Assembly (NCBI GenBank): GCA_019918135.1
Contig: WBZZ01001248.1
Coordinates: 1-64,000 of the forward strand
Reading direction: 5' to 3'
DNA length: 64,000 bases
Source of the DNA: Paulinella micropora
Taxonomy: Eukaryota > Cercozoa > Imbricatea > Euglyphida > Paulinellidae
The notes below the pieces were generated by a model that did not search any database, had not been told where the DNA came from, and saw nothing but the letters and a program-made list of their open reading frames with translations. Every line of letters begins with the position of its first letter. Position 1 is the stretch's first letter. The position numbers and the translations under genes are program-made. Positions 1 through 9,841 of this stretch are shown here, piece after piece.

Positions 1-1324
1 TCAAACTTTTAATTAATAAATTTTCCAACAAACTTAGATTTTTGTATGATAGTGGGAAAAGTGTTGGGACTGCTGTTCCTTGGTCTGTGGCTCTTGAACT
101 TGATACAGCAGGCTTATTAACAACAAAGGCAATAACGGCGAGCGGATTAATAACGGCGAATGCGGGAATTACATATTCTGGGTTGCTAACGACCACAACT
201 AATAATGGAGCGAAAATAGGAATTCAAGGACAAACAGACGGGACGAATGCGAGAGGAATATTTGTATGGGATACTGCTGATTCAGCATGGGGGATTTATA
301 TGTCTCAGTCTGGAGCAAATAAAGCATTAAATGGAGGAACGGCACCAGCAGGAGGAGTAGGCGGAGGATTAACTTCTTATGCTTTTAGATTTAGAGTGAA
401 TAATTCTTCAACGATGGGAGAATAGTTCAAATACTGCTTTAATGTCTTTGAAAGCAAGCGATAGACAATTATGGGTATTGTCTAATCCAATTCAATATTC
501 AGACAGGAGAAAAAAGAAGATATAAAGGAATGCTTAGGCTTAGATTTTATTAATAAGTTAAATCCAGTCTGCTATCGTATGATTGATGATTAAAAAAATG
601 TAGGACTGGCTTAATAGCACAGGAATTAGAAGAAATACTAACAGAAATGAATATGCTAGATTTTGGCGGTTTTATAAAAGAAACAATTATGGTTCCGTGT
701 CCAACGCAAAGAAAAGAATGCGAATTGAAGGCTGTGAGCGTTAATCCAGAAGATGTTAAATGTGTTGATAGTGGTGATGTCGGTTATGGTATAGGTTATT
801 CCGAGTTTATCGCCCCGTTAATTAAGGCCACACAAGAGTTATCGGAAAAGGTAGTTAATTTAGAAATGGCACTTATTCCTTTTCTAATGCCAAGCGACCA
901 AAATGGTGGAATTGGCACTTCGCAAACAAACCCACTTATTAAAGGCAACAAACAAAGACGCGCTCGTGTGCTAGCAACTAAGAATGATTTTGAATCACTA
1001 GACAACACACTTTATAGCAACACAAATAATCACTTTATGGTGAATAAATACAATAGAGCAGTCATTCAGACCAGAATGATCGAAAAAAGAGAGTTTCCAA
1101 AAATGAAACGAAAACTGACTAGAAACTTCCCTGCTGAAATCCCGCGACAAGTTCAAACTCGTCCTGAAAGAAAAGATTTTAAACCGCTTGTCAATCCTCC
1201 AAGTAATTATGCTTTTGGTAGTCCTTACTCTCCTTATTTCTATAATTATGCTTCACCACCCCAACCATTTGGTGCTGAATATGATAATTATAGATATAAT
1301 CCAAACTATTTTCAAAACCCATAA
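1..1324 (+). pseudogene. Tail-fibre-like protein with S74 intramolecular chaperone end (3' part)
   Basis: The first 420 bases encode Gly/Thr/Ala-rich, beta-type fibre sequence with the recurring pattern LLTT-KAIT-ASGLITANAGIT. Between about 480 and 880 comes an S74 (endosialidase chaperone) signature: a SDRR start, LGLDFINKLNPVCYRM, an AQELEEIL helix, and YGIGYSEFIAPLIKA. In S74 proteins this end helps the trimeric fibre fold and is then cut off. After it follow about 115 residues rich in Tyr, Pro and Asn, unusual for the family. The 5' part lies outside the window. The copy is broken. A longer relative lies at 61.65-63.99 kb. The S74 call is good; the role as virion fibre is inferred. Confidence 0.68.
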
Positions 1325-1335
1325 TATAGCAAGAC

Positions 1336-2236
1336 ATGCCCAGATCTACATACAAAGGATTAATAGCAAACAAGTTGCCACGAAAAACACTTTTGAAACA
1401 GAATCTGGAGAAAACCAACATAGAAAAAGCACACGAGGAATTTACTATTGACAGGCCAGTAATAACAGAGTTAGATAGCAAAACACCGCCCAAATTTAAG
1501 AATGACTTGGAAATACAACCAATTAAAACACAAAGAGATGGTGTTGAATTGCTTCCTATTCAAAAAGAAGGAATATTGCCAGCAATTGGACTATGGTTAT
1601 ATGTGCAAGCACTGGCGGAGGTAAATCAGTTATGATTTGTAATCTACTCGCCAAAAAGAACATGTTGAAAGGTTTTTATGATAGAATAGTCGTCTTTTGC
1701 TTAAGTCCGTGCCCGATTTTGGAAGACACTCTCAAGTTAAAAAAAGGAGACATAATCAAAGAGGATAAGCCTGAGTTAATGAGAGAAATATTGACTAAAC
1801 AAAAGGAACTGATTAAAACTAAAGGGTTTAAGAAGGCACCAAAAATATTATTGTTATTAGATGACATCGCACAGAGTAAAACTTTCCTCAAATCAGAAGT
1901 GCTTACTGAGTTGTTTTCGCTTCAACACATGCTAAGGTGTCAGTCTGGGTAGCAACTCAGAGTTATACTCAACTCCCGCGAAGAATAAGAATTAATTGTC
2001 ATTGGATGATTATTTTTAATGGAGTAAGCAGAAGCGAACTTGACAGACTGGCAGATGAATATGAAAGTCCTTTTCTCACTAAAAAAGAATTTTACAATAT
2101 GGTTAAATATGCTACGGCAGAACCTTATTCATTTCTAGCAATTAACAATACTGCTAGTGATAGAACAACCCAGTTTAGAAAGAATTTCTCTACTATATTA
2201 CGATTAAATAAGGATAGAGATATGACAAACTTGTAA
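1336..2236 (+). pseudogene. FtsK/HerA-type genome-packaging ATPase
   Basis: This is the A32-like packaging ATPase of PLVs, which drives viral DNA into the capsid. Walker A reads ASTGGGKS near 1605-1630 and Walker B reads ILLLLDDI near 1846-1870. A later ATQSYTQLP segment matches the sensor region that follows Walker B in this family. About 85 basic residues precede the ATPase core. The gene sits 11 bases after the fibre gene on the same strand, as in other PLV late clusters. It is broken, with about two breaks. Total size, near 300 residues, is normal for the family. Confidence 0.75.
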
Positions 2237-2260
2237 AATTAAATTAAGTGTTTTTTCCGC

Positions 2261-2273
2261 TATAATATATGAC
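2261..2273 (+). promoter_or_regulatory. TATA-like promoter of the 2274 gene
   Basis: TATAATATAT lies directly before the ATG at 2274. A very similar TATAATATAG precedes the penton gene at 4795, so it looks like a class-specific viral promoter rather than chance AT-richness. Confidence 0.45.
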
Positions 2274-2870
2274 ATGGCGGAACCAACTAAATTATACAAA
2301 ACTTGCTATCAACAAGCAATTGCTATTTGGTATAAACAGAATTCGCAAGGAGAATTCGTAACAATTCGTAAGGGATCGCCCGAATACTTAGCAGTAAAGA
2401 AGATAGAAGAGGATATTAAGAGTGGCAAGATTAAGTGTCAATTAAAACCAAAAGTAAGCAAATCAAGAAGTAAGAAAAATGAACAACCTATTGCCAGCGG
2501 GCAACCAGACCAAGTGCCAGACGAAGCATTGAAAAGAAAGGCACCAGACATAGAATCGGCAAATAATTCATCTCCCGAACCAAATGCAAAACCTGTTGAA
2601 ATGTCTCAAGCGCCTAAGGTTGAACAATCCTTACCAAAATCTGTTAATCCCACTCCTGTTTCTGTGCCAAAACAAACTACCACAACACCAGCAAGCAAGA
2701 TAGAAGCAATAGAATATGCTTCTAAGGAAACTCCAGCACCAACTAAGGAAGTTGCTCAAACTAGCGACAATGACGTAAATCAAGCCATAGCGGATTTAAA
2801 GAAAATGAAAGAGGAAAGAATTACACACAAGAATTTACAAATTATGAAAAAAATAATTAATGCTAATTGA
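2274..2870 (+). CDS. Lys/Pro/Gln-rich hypothetical virion-associated protein
   Basis: The product has 198 residues and is not recognised. The first 60 residues look folded (YKTCYQQAIAIWYKQNS), the middle is a long disordered Pro/Gln/Ser/Thr-rich stretch, and the end is a charged helix rich in Lys and Glu. There is no membrane segment. It lies between the ATPase and the MCP on the same strand behind its own TATA-like element. Many PLVs have a minor virion or scaffold-type gene here, so a role in assembly is possible but unproven. The reading is open throughout. Confidence 0.6.
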   Translation: MAEPTKLYKTCYQQAIAIWYKQNSQGEFVTIRKGSPEYLAVKKIEEDIKSGKIKCQLKPKVSKSRSKKNEQPIASGQPDQVPDEALKRKAPDIESANNSSPEPNAKPVEMSQAPKVEQSLPKSVNPTPVSVPKQTTTTPASKIEAIEYASKETPAPTKEVAQTSDNDVNQAIADLKKMKEERITHKNLQIMKKIINAN

Positions 2871-3260
2871 TAAAAACTCAAGTGCTTCAATTCGTTTGCC
2901 GATTGGCTTTATTAATAAACTCAACGAAGCAAACCGACCTAAAAGTGATGGGTTTCAATTGAATCAATTTGAATTGTGGAGTAGTCATGGTGCCCCATTG
3001 GTTAATCAACCATTAACTGAATTTGGTGATCTTGTCTCACATGAGAGGAGCACTATTCAAAACACATTAACAGACATTTCTGATAAAAAAGAAAATGCGG
3101 ATGTTGTTGATTTGGACACCGCTGTTAGCAGTTTGGCTTATTTAAAGAAAGCGGTTCAATGCTGAGGCAAGAGAGTTTCAATTGACTTCACCACAAGATG
3201 CGAGACTTGACAATATACAAAATTCAGTTGATATTATTAAACAATCCGTTTCAGGTGAAT
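2860..3260 (+). pseudogene. Small hypothetical protein before the MCP
   Basis: A protein of about 100-130 residues that overlaps the end of the preceding gene by 11 bases. It starts with MLIDKNSSASIRLPIGFINK and ends with amphipathic helical sequence (DARLDNIQNSVDIIKQSVSG). I do not recognise the family. Position in the MCP cluster suggests a virion component. Coding-like sequence runs on past the first stop to about 3260, so this copy is probably broken once. Confidence 0.45.
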
Positions 3261-3344
3261 AATTATTTATTTTTAATTTCTATTATTATTTTTTAGTATA
3301 GTAGCATTGCGAATTTTACAATCTCACAAGCACACACAATAAAA

Positions 3345-4755
3345 ATGGAAGGAAAGGATTCTAAAAATACTGAGGAGTTGATGACCCTCAACAACCTCAG
3401 GTATGAGTTGCCAGCAAATCTAGCACTCACTGAACAGGGAAGTATCTTTAAGAAGAACTTCTCCGACCAGCAGACTTATGCCAGTAATTCGGGGACTGAA
3501 ATGATTTTTACATTACAGGCAAGCACTGATTTTGTTTATGGAAAGAATTGTTATTTGACGTTTGATGTCAAGGCAGACGGATTGGTTACGATTGCAGGGA
3601 ATAACTGCGCGATCGGTTTTCAAAACACTCCCGCGACTGCTATTTTTGAAAGATTTTTGTTAGAAAGTAAGGATGGTAGCGAACTTGAACGAATTGAAGA
3701 TATTAATAAACTGGTGCGAAATACTCTCCCGTGGCATTATCCTTTTGATTATCGTCGGCAAGCACAGATGGCGGGGCAACGAGAGAATGTTGAAGTTAAT
3801 GCTAATATTACAGACAATTCAGTTGTTGATTTTGCTATTAATACTCCTACAGTCGTTGGTACTGGTCAATACTTAAAATTTTGTATTCCTCTCCATTACT
3901 TATCGAGGGTGTTTAATGAAGAAACTCTCATTCCTCCCTCTCTAATTAGTGGTATGAGGCTTCGTTTGACATTTGCTCCATAGGAAGCATTTAACATTAT
4001 TGGAACTACTGATGGTAAGGTTTCTGCTGGTTTTGATGGTTCTGCTTTGACATACACCGTATCAAATCCAGTTATAATGTTGGAAACATTCTCTCTTGCT
4101 CCTGCCGTCCAGAGAAAATATTTTGGAACAGATGGGAAGTAAGGATGGGCTTCCATACACGTACGAAACATATTACAATCAAAAGGCGAATCCTGGTGCG
4201 TCCAAAGAATATAATCTTCAAGTAAATAAGGCAGTAGCACGTGCTCAGTGCTTGTATATCGTAACTCAAAACGTGCTCGCTGACAATGCTAGTATCGATA
4301 ACTTGGGAACTGCTCAAATGAATTATAAACAATATCAATGCCGTATTGGTGATTGGTATGCTCCGCAACAGAAGATGGAACTCGGAGGAAGCACTAATAC
4401 TCTTGCCGCAGTTCAACGAGGATGCGCCGAATTGTATATTAACAATCTCCAAGCGACTATGGGCATTCGTGATACTTACATGTCTTCGTCTGTTTCTCTT
4501 GAAAACTTTCGCAAGTATTATTCTACTTCAGATAAAACAGTACTTACATCTAACTCAGGATTTGCTACCATTATCCAGACACTCAATCAATTGCCACACA
4601 TTGGAGCATCTGGTCTTGCGATTAATAACTCACGAACTGCCGAAGTCACTCTTCAGTATGCGGGCACAGATGTTACTAATTACGCAATCACTGCTTGGTT
4701 GAAATATGTTAAAGTCGCATCTATCTACCCTAGTAGAGCCGTGGTCAAACAATAA
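3345..4755 (+). pseudogene. Double-jelly-roll major capsid protein (PLV type)
   Basis: About 465 residues, the usual length for a PLV MCP, which forms the pseudo-hexameric capsomers. Typical landmarks are the early FSDQQTYA and IFTLQAST strands, the SKDGSELERIEDINKL segment, the FCIPLHYLSRVF motif of the first jelly roll, and YQCRIGDWYAPQQ in the second. It lies between the small virion gene and the penton on the same strand. The sequence is clearly different from the MCP of element B at 55.2-56.7 kb. The copy is broken, with one or two breaks. Confidence 0.78.
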
Positions 4756-4783
4756 AAAAAATAAAAATTAAAATAAAATATTT

Positions 4784-4794
4784 TATAATATAGC
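4784..4794 (+). promoter_or_regulatory. AATATAG late-type promoter of the penton gene
   Basis: TATAATATAGC ends exactly at the penton ATG (4795). The AATATAG core recurs in front of most leftward virion genes of element B, which supports a late-gene promoter. Confidence 0.5.
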
Positions 4795-5592
4795 ATGTCA
4801 TTTACAATAAGCAATCTTGAAGACGAGAAACGAACCCGCAAAAATTTCCTCCTTCGTGTCTCCTCAAGCGATAAAACAGAATCAAAATCCGCTTCTACTC
4901 ACAATGGCCGTTTCGTTGTTGATCTACCATCAACTGGTCGTAATATTGATATAATCAGTGCTTATGTTGTTAAAAGTATCTCCATTCCAAATGTTTTCCC
5001 AAATATACCGAGTTATGCCAACACTCTGAGATTGATTAAAACAACTGGATCTGCTACAAAAACGGCAATCGTAACAGAAAATCAATACACCATTGATACA
5101 TTTATTACCGCCCTTCAATCTGCAATTAATTCAGCAATTACCCCAGACTCTGTAGTTATAACTTTGAACTCCGTTAATAAATTGAATTTCGCATTCACTG
5201 GTGATACGTATGCTTTTGATTACGATAATAGCACGATTAAGGACAAGATAGGACTGACTGCCGATATTTCGGCCGCGGCAAGTAGCACAATGCAATCTAT
5301 TGTGAATCTAATTGGTGAAACAGCAGTTTATGTGCATAGCCGTGCATTGAATCAGTCTGGTTTAGTTGAAGCAAATGGTAATTTCTCTGTCGTTGGTAAA
5401 GTGAATCTAGATAAACCCTTTGGAGTCCAATGTTATTTTGAATCGTCAAACGATGTTGCCGATTATGTGCCGTTTAATACTACGAAAAGTTTAAGAACTA
5501 TTGATATCGTTATCCAAAATGCACACGGAAATGTGCTTGAACTGCCAACTAATTTCGAGGTTTCAATTCTCTTAAAGGTGTATCATGCTTAA
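4795..5592 (+). CDS. Penton / minor capsid protein
   Basis: 265 residues, open from ATG to stop. It follows the MCP by 40 bases, the standard order in PLVs, virophages and Polintons. The N-terminal half has the penton-type layout: a short charged leader (RKNFLLRVSSSDKTESKS), then alternating beta-strands such as GRFVVDLP, IDIISAYVVKSISIPNVFPN, and an amphipathic helix, TFITALQSAINSAI. The C-terminal part is beta-rich and ends in EVSILLKVYHA. Pentons occupy the capsid vertices and usually have one jelly roll. The call rests on position, size and pattern, because the family is weakly conserved. Confidence 0.65.
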   Translation: MSFTISNLEDEKRTRKNFLLRVSSSDKTESKSASTHNGRFVVDLPSTGRNIDIISAYVVKSISIPNVFPNIPSYANTLRLIKTTGSATKTAIVTENQYTIDTFITALQSAINSAITPDSVVITLNSVNKLNFAFTGDTYAFDYDNSTIKDKIGLTADISAAASSTMQSIVNLIGETAVYVHSRALNQSGLVEANGNFSVVGKVNLDKPFGVQCYFESSNDVADYVPFNTTKSLRTIDIVIQNAHGNVLELPTNFEVSILLKVYHA

Positions 5593-5675
5593 GCCGAAAA
5601 AACAATAAAGACATTTATTTTTTAATTATATATTAAAGGTATGATAAAATATATGTAAAGATAAAAAAAACGATA

Positions 5676-5996
5676 ATGCCAGACTATAAACAAGGAAAAA
5701 TATATAGTCTTAGATCGCATCAAACTGATCAAGTCTATATCGGTTCAACTATTCAACCTTTGTATAAGCGATTATTTGCACACAAACTAAATTATAAAAA
5801 ATGGATGAATGGTACTTATATTTACGTATCTTCTTATGAAATACTTAAATATGGTGATGCGTATGTTGAATTGGTTGAAGAATATCCGTGCAAAAACAAA
5901 ATGCAATTACTTATTAGAGCTACGGAAAAGTGCGTAAATAAACGAGTAGCAGGTAGGACAAAAAAGGAACGCAGAGAATTACTCCAAAATGATTGA
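5676..5996 (+). CDS. GIY-YIG family endonuclease domain protein
   Basis: 106 residues. The N-terminus KIYSLRSHQTDQVYIGSTIQ is a GIY-YIG core in the variant common in PLVs and giant viruses (KIY ... VYIGST), followed by the conserved Arg/His helix LYKRLFAHK and a Glu-containing helix further on. Such proteins nick DNA and are often linked to mobility. The TATA-like stretch GATAAAATATATG lies 25-35 bases upstream. The ENK-repeat gene begins inside its last codons; in related viruses such repeats often form the C-terminal part of the same protein, so these two may be one gene. Confidence 0.72.
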   Translation: MPDYKQGKIYSLRSHQTDQVYIGSTIQPLYKRLFAHKLNYKKWMNGTYIYVSSYEILKYGDAYVELVEEYPCKNKMQLLIRATEKCVNKRVAGRTKKERRELLQND

Positions 5997-6327
5997 ATAT
6001 GAGAGAAAATATCGTGAAGAAAATAAAGATATAATAGCACGAAGAAACAAAGAATGGTATCAAGACAATAAAGATCGTATAGCACAACAAACGAAAGAAT
6101 ATCATCAAGACAATAAAGAACATATATCACAAAGATACAAAAAATGGAGAGAAGCAAACAAGGATTATATATCGCAAAAAGGGAAAGAATGTCGTGAGAA
6201 CAATAAAGAATATGTATCACAAAAAATGAAAGAATATCGCGAAGCAAAGAGAGAGAGATTATGCCAGCAAAAAAAAGTAAATTATCATAAAAGAAATCCA
6301 ATTGGTTTAGCCATATTTGGAATATAA
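5989..6327 (+). CDS. Basic coiled protein of YREENKDI-type repeats
   Basis: 112 residues made almost entirely of about seven 13-residue repeats of the pattern Y/W-R/H-x-x-N-K-x-x-I/V-x-Q (for example KEYHQDNKEHISQ). The repeat is highly charged and predicted helical. It overlaps the end of the GIY-YIG gene by 8 bases and is probably its C-terminal DNA-contacting tail. A second protein with the same repeat lies at 9865-10194. Confidence 0.6.
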   Translation: MIEYERKYREENKDIIARRNKEWYQDNKDRIAQQTKEYHQDNKEHISQRYKKWREANKDYISQKGKECRENNKEYVSQKMKEYREAKRERLCQQKKVNYHKRNPIGLAIFGI

Positions 6328-6505
6328 ATTCATACTTTATATTGATAAAAATATCAACTTACGGCGGTCGCAACAAAAAAAACAACAAATCCCCTGCGGT
6401 GTCAATATTGATCAGTTTTACATATATTTGAAGAAAAATCACGCACCTATAACAGAAAAATTAATCAAGGACAGGGATTTTGAGTACATTAAAAAATGTC
6501 AATAG
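6317..6505 (+). CDS. Possible small hypothetical protein
   Basis: 62 residues overlapping the end of the repeat gene. Composition is Lys/Ile-rich and fits the AT bias; no family is recognised and no clear promoter precedes it. It may be a real small viral gene or chance. Confidence 0.2.
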   Translation: MEYKFILYIDKNINLRRSQQKKQQIPCGVNIDQFYIYLKKNHAPITEKLIKDRDFEYIKKCQ

Positions 6506-6557
6506 AGATACAAAATAAAGTTGATAAGTAAGCATAAATAAAGTATTTTTTTGTTTA

Positions 6558-7783
6558 AATCTGATCTTCAATCCAGTTTAATGAAGCGTAAATATTAGCA
6601 GTTCCACCGCTTGTATTTTGTGCGGATATGGTAAATGTCTTACTTGGTCCTATCTTGATATTATATTGAGACAAATCAATATATATTGATGAACCACCAG
6701 ATAATACATATGTAAATATCACACTTCCGCCCGTTCTTGTAGTCCCTGCCGTATCAATTCTGCTAACGATGTGTTTGTATCGTAATTTGAATAAGAAGGT
6801 GTTCCTCCCAATGTGGTATTAAGCACAATTCTTGCGATGCACGTTTTACTATCTGAATTACAGATACATAAATTCTCAAAGTAGATTATGTTGTAATTCG
6901 TTTTGCTGTTGAATGTGGCGCGGTTTCTGATGGTAAATATGGCAAGTTCTGTAGATACACTATTAACATTATCATACGAGTTAGTTACAGCACTAGTCCG
7001 ATCAATATTCCCTTCAACTGCCAAAAACATGCTCGCCGTTTTCATTACAACGGATCCAAGACTTGATGAATATGCCTTCGCATAAATAGCAAACGCCGCC
7101 TGATCCAATGGTGGAGTAGTAGCAGTGCTCGCGTATTTAATTGAATGAATTACTTCCATTCGCCCAGTTCGCAGGTTTTCTATTTTGAATGTAATTTGAC
7201 CGCTACCCAGATATTGAACAACTATTTCAAACACATTCAATTTAGTAAAATCAATCGTGGGGAAGTTTCCAGTATTATTACATTTATCAACATTCCAAGC
7301 ATATTGACTAACCACATTTTCCACACTTCCTGCAATTCTCACAATGGACATTCCCAAGTTTGATTGTCTAAAACATAAATTATCTGCTGGTGTGCCTGTG
7401 CCAATATCGCAATTGAAACTATCTGCCGCAATAGATGACGGAAACAATGCGGAAAATCTAGCAACTAAACCCATGCCACTTCTATATTTTGCTCGTTCAT
7501 TAGTCGTGATTTGTGCGATTGAATTACCTAAGGCCGATGTAGTCAAAACTGCCATTGAATTAGCAGTTGATACCACCCCGCCATTGGTCTGAACGATATC
7601 AAAGAATCGTGTATTAATACCATATGTGAATACATTTTGTAATACTGGCGACAAAGTGGCCGTTCGCAATTCTCCAAAGGCCGTTGTTGGTAAAGCATCT
7701 TTAATACTATCTATTGATAAAGAAGAAGACGACGATGTAGTTGATGACGATGGTGTATTCGTGCTTTGACCAAAAAGGTTCAT
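6558..7783 (-). pseudogene. Conserved PLV structural protein (TAFGEL family)
   Basis: About 400 residues. The start is taken at MNLFGQ (7783) because an AT-rich promoter lies just before it. After a Ser/Thr-rich leader comes TAFGELRTATLSPVLQNVF, YGINTRFF, then AKYRSGMGLVARFSALF, FEIVVQYLGSGQITFKIE and an end with LNWIEDQ. The same landmarks in the same order occur in the 53.8-55.1 kb gene of element B (AFGEALTSSLTPVLQ, FQIKFQYLGFGAIRFYIE, VNFLEDQ). It is therefore a shared family, beta-rich and probably a virion surface or vertex protein. Function is inferred only from its neighbours. The copy is broken once near its end. Confidence 0.6.
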
Positions 7784-7807
7784 TTTATATTTTATATTAT
7801 ATAAAAT
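7784..7807. promoter_or_regulatory. 24-base divergent promoter
   Basis: The leftward structural gene (start 7783) and the rightward gene (start 7808) are separated by only 24 bases, nearly all A and T (TTATATTTTATATTATATAA). Both transcription signals must lie here or inside the opposite gene. Confidence 0.45.
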
Positions 7808-8083
7808 ATGTGTGTAATAATACGAGAATTGCCAAGCGATATAGTTGGACACATAAGAACATTTGTTTATTCAGAAATGTCCCAGCAGAATTATAAAAAA
7901 GAATTTTGTAATATATGTGGTTTGTCTCGCACATTTCAATCGCATCCACCCATTATAGCAGTTGATATTGATAATGTAGATGGTGTTCAGTTTTTCACAA
8001 TCTGTTCTATTAATTGCTATAGACATGAGTCTAATATTAGGGCAAGATATCGCGAACCTCCTTTAATCGTTGTTAAGTATTAA
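7808..8083 (+). CDS. Small Cys-containing protein, possible zinc finger
   Basis: 91 residues. A CNICG pair near residue 34 and an ICSINCYRHES segment near residue 70 give four Cys plus His that could bind one zinc ion. The N-terminus MCVIIRELPSDIVGHIRTFV recalls an F-box-like helix, though this is too short to call. Its 3' end overlaps the next, opposite gene by 11 bases. Confidence 0.45.
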   Translation: MCVIIRELPSDIVGHIRTFVYSEMSQQNYKKEFCNICGLSRTFQSHPPIIAVDIDNVDGVQFFTICSINCYRHESNIRARYREPPLIVVKY

Positions 8084-8270
8084 TCTTTTTGTTTAAAGCA
8101 ATCTCGCACTTCGTCGCACTGGTTTTGTTTCTGCCGATTGCTTCTTGTGGTTTTGCTTCTTTTTTCTCTTTGATAAACTTATTAACAATAACGGCTCCAA
8201 TCTTGCTTAATTGTCGTAGTTTAGTATTTGTTATTCTTCCCCCGTAATCATTGTAAATTTGTTCAAGCAA
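8073..8270 (-). CDS. Small basic hypothetical protein
   Basis: 65 residues with a helix-turn-helix-like start (LEQIYNDYGGRITNTKLRQLSKIGAVIVNKFI) and a Lys-rich tail. It lies three bases downstream of the recombinase gene on the same strand and may be co-transcribed with it. An accessory DNA-binding role is a guess. Confidence 0.4.
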   Translation of the reverse strand: MLEQIYNDYGGRITNTKLRQLSKIGAVIVNKFIKEKKEAKPQEAIGRNKTSATKCEIALNKKINT

Positions 8271-8273
8271 TTT

Positions 8274-9387
8274 TTACTTATCCTCTCTGCTAGCCCTTTT
8301 GCCTAATGATTGATATTTGCTTTCTTCTTCTTCTCCGTTTTCGCTTTCAGTTTCATTAATATTATTTAAATTCAAACATAAATCAATTTTCCTTCGTAAT
8401 TCCTCTAGTTCGCTTTTAAGCCCTTCTTCCATCATCTCTCGTGGATCTAACACATTCACCCACGAATATGAAAAACTAGTCAGTAAATCGCCATGACCAC
8501 GAACATTTGAAACCCATGTATTAAAATTCTCTAATTTAGGATTGGCGAAATTACTATACGACAAACTAGCATATAGTTTCCGCAACATACTACTCTTCTG
8601 TGTGTATTCCGATAGCCAAGGGAAGATTTTGATAATTCTTTTGTTTAGTTCATTATTCTTTTGTTTATCAAGCACACCCTCGTTGTTAATGATAACTGCT
8701 TTTTTCTTTTTGAATTGAATTTACTTGTTCAATTACGAATTCAGGAGTAAAAAGAACAACAGGTCTCTCAGTCCAATTCTATTTTTGCCCTTCTTTCTTT
8801 TTTGCTAGGTTGTTTACCCTCAGCCAACTTGGTTTGTCTGGTATTAATTCATATGTGTTTTTATCAAATATTTCCACAGGCCTTGCTCCAATTGCTATCA
8901 TCAAAGCAAGTAGTTTAAGATAAGGGTCATTACTTAGTATCATATCATTCATTTTAGCCATTACATCACGAACATCAATTTTTATTTTTTGTTCATTTTT
9001 TGCTTTGACATCTTTCTTATACCCCTCAACAATATCAATTCGTTCATCTTCATTCAGATTAAAATACTTATCCAGTTTGCTCATTTCATATACTTTTTCA
9101 CTTTGATAAGGCTCTATTGCTTTAAAAAAATTTTCTTACTTCAGAAAGTCTTTGCCTTCTACTATTTAAATTAGGATACACAATAGCATATTTAGGATAT
9201 ATGACTTTTAGTGCCTCAAGTGCATCTTCATCACTCGTTGGTGTGCTAAAGATATGATAGCATTATGAAACGCGACACTTGGTTTCCCCTCACTATCGTA
9301 GAAGTTGGACACGACTTCATAAATTTTATTTTCAGTAGTAGCAACTCTTAACTGCCTAACAAATTTCTTATCATCTTCGCTCCACAT
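8274..9387 (-). pseudogene. Protelomerase-like tyrosine recombinase
   Basis: About 370 residues from MWSEDDKKF (9387). The middle has LLALMIAIGARPVEIFD, the first catalytic Arg box of tyrosine recombinases in the RPVEI form seen in telomere resolvases. The catalytic end has SSMLRKLYASLSYSNF, then WVSNVRGHGDLLTSFSYSWV. The His to Tyr spacing is nine, as in TelK (H416, Y425), and the LRKxYA and GHG texts also fit that family. Protelomerases cut and reseal palindromes into hairpin DNA ends. The copy is broken, with about three breaks. An ordinary integrase-like tyrosine recombinase is the alternative. Confidence 0.6.
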
Positions 9388-9390
9388 CTT

Positions 9391-9402
9391 AGTGTATATA
9401 AG
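9391..9402 (-). promoter_or_regulatory. TATA box of the recombinase gene
   Basis: Read leftward, TATATACACT ends four bases before the ATG at 9387. It is a clear TATA element close to the start, the spacing seen elsewhere in this virus-like element. Confidence 0.45.
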
Positions 9403-9484
9403 ACAGGTTTTATATTATTTTAATTATTTTAAATTATAAATCCAAATAAACCCTTATATTCTTCTTAAATGTTGTTAAAAACGA

Positions 9485-9775
9485 TTCGGACAGGGTCGGA
9501 AGCAATCTGAGAGAGAATATTTTTGTTAGTATTAATGAAGGCCGAGCGTCCGAGTCACACCCCCCCCCCCGGGGCGGAAAATATTTTTTCTCTATTGTAA
9601 TAAAAGTAGAGAGGTAAAAAATTTTTTCATTTCTTAATAAAAGGTCGGACAGGTCGGACACTATAAAAATTAGATAATAGGAAGAAGAATAATATAATAA
9701 ATACCGAAATTTAATACTTAAAAAGTGGCAGACCTTTAAAAAATGGGGTCGGACACGACTCGGCCTGGTCGGACA
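9485..9775. repeat. GGTCGGACA repeats (iteron-like)
   Basis: Exact GGTCGGACA occurs at 9643-9651 and 9652-9660 (head to tail), 9747-9755 and 9767-9775. A variant pair, TTCGGACAGGGTCGGAA, lies at 9485-9501. All exact copies share one orientation. The 470-base gap between the recombinase and the next gene has no other coding sequence. The arrangement resembles replication iterons or recombinase-binding repeats. A C/G run and AT-rich DNA lie between the copies. Confidence 0.5.
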
Positions 9776-9841
9776 GAATACAAACAAAATTATTTTCGTC
9801 TCGCCTGCTCTTATATTCAATCATTGAATTATGTATTAAGC

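Noticed and set aside
5834-6301. 155-residue hydrophobic leftward reading opposite the ENK repeats
   Set aside because: Periodic Phe/Leu/Tyr translation is the complement of the Lys/Glu/Asn repeat gene.
9434-9820. 128-residue leftward reading over the GGTCGGACA repeats
   Set aside because: Hydrophobic, low-quality translation across a C/G run and AT-rich spacer; no start signal and no family.
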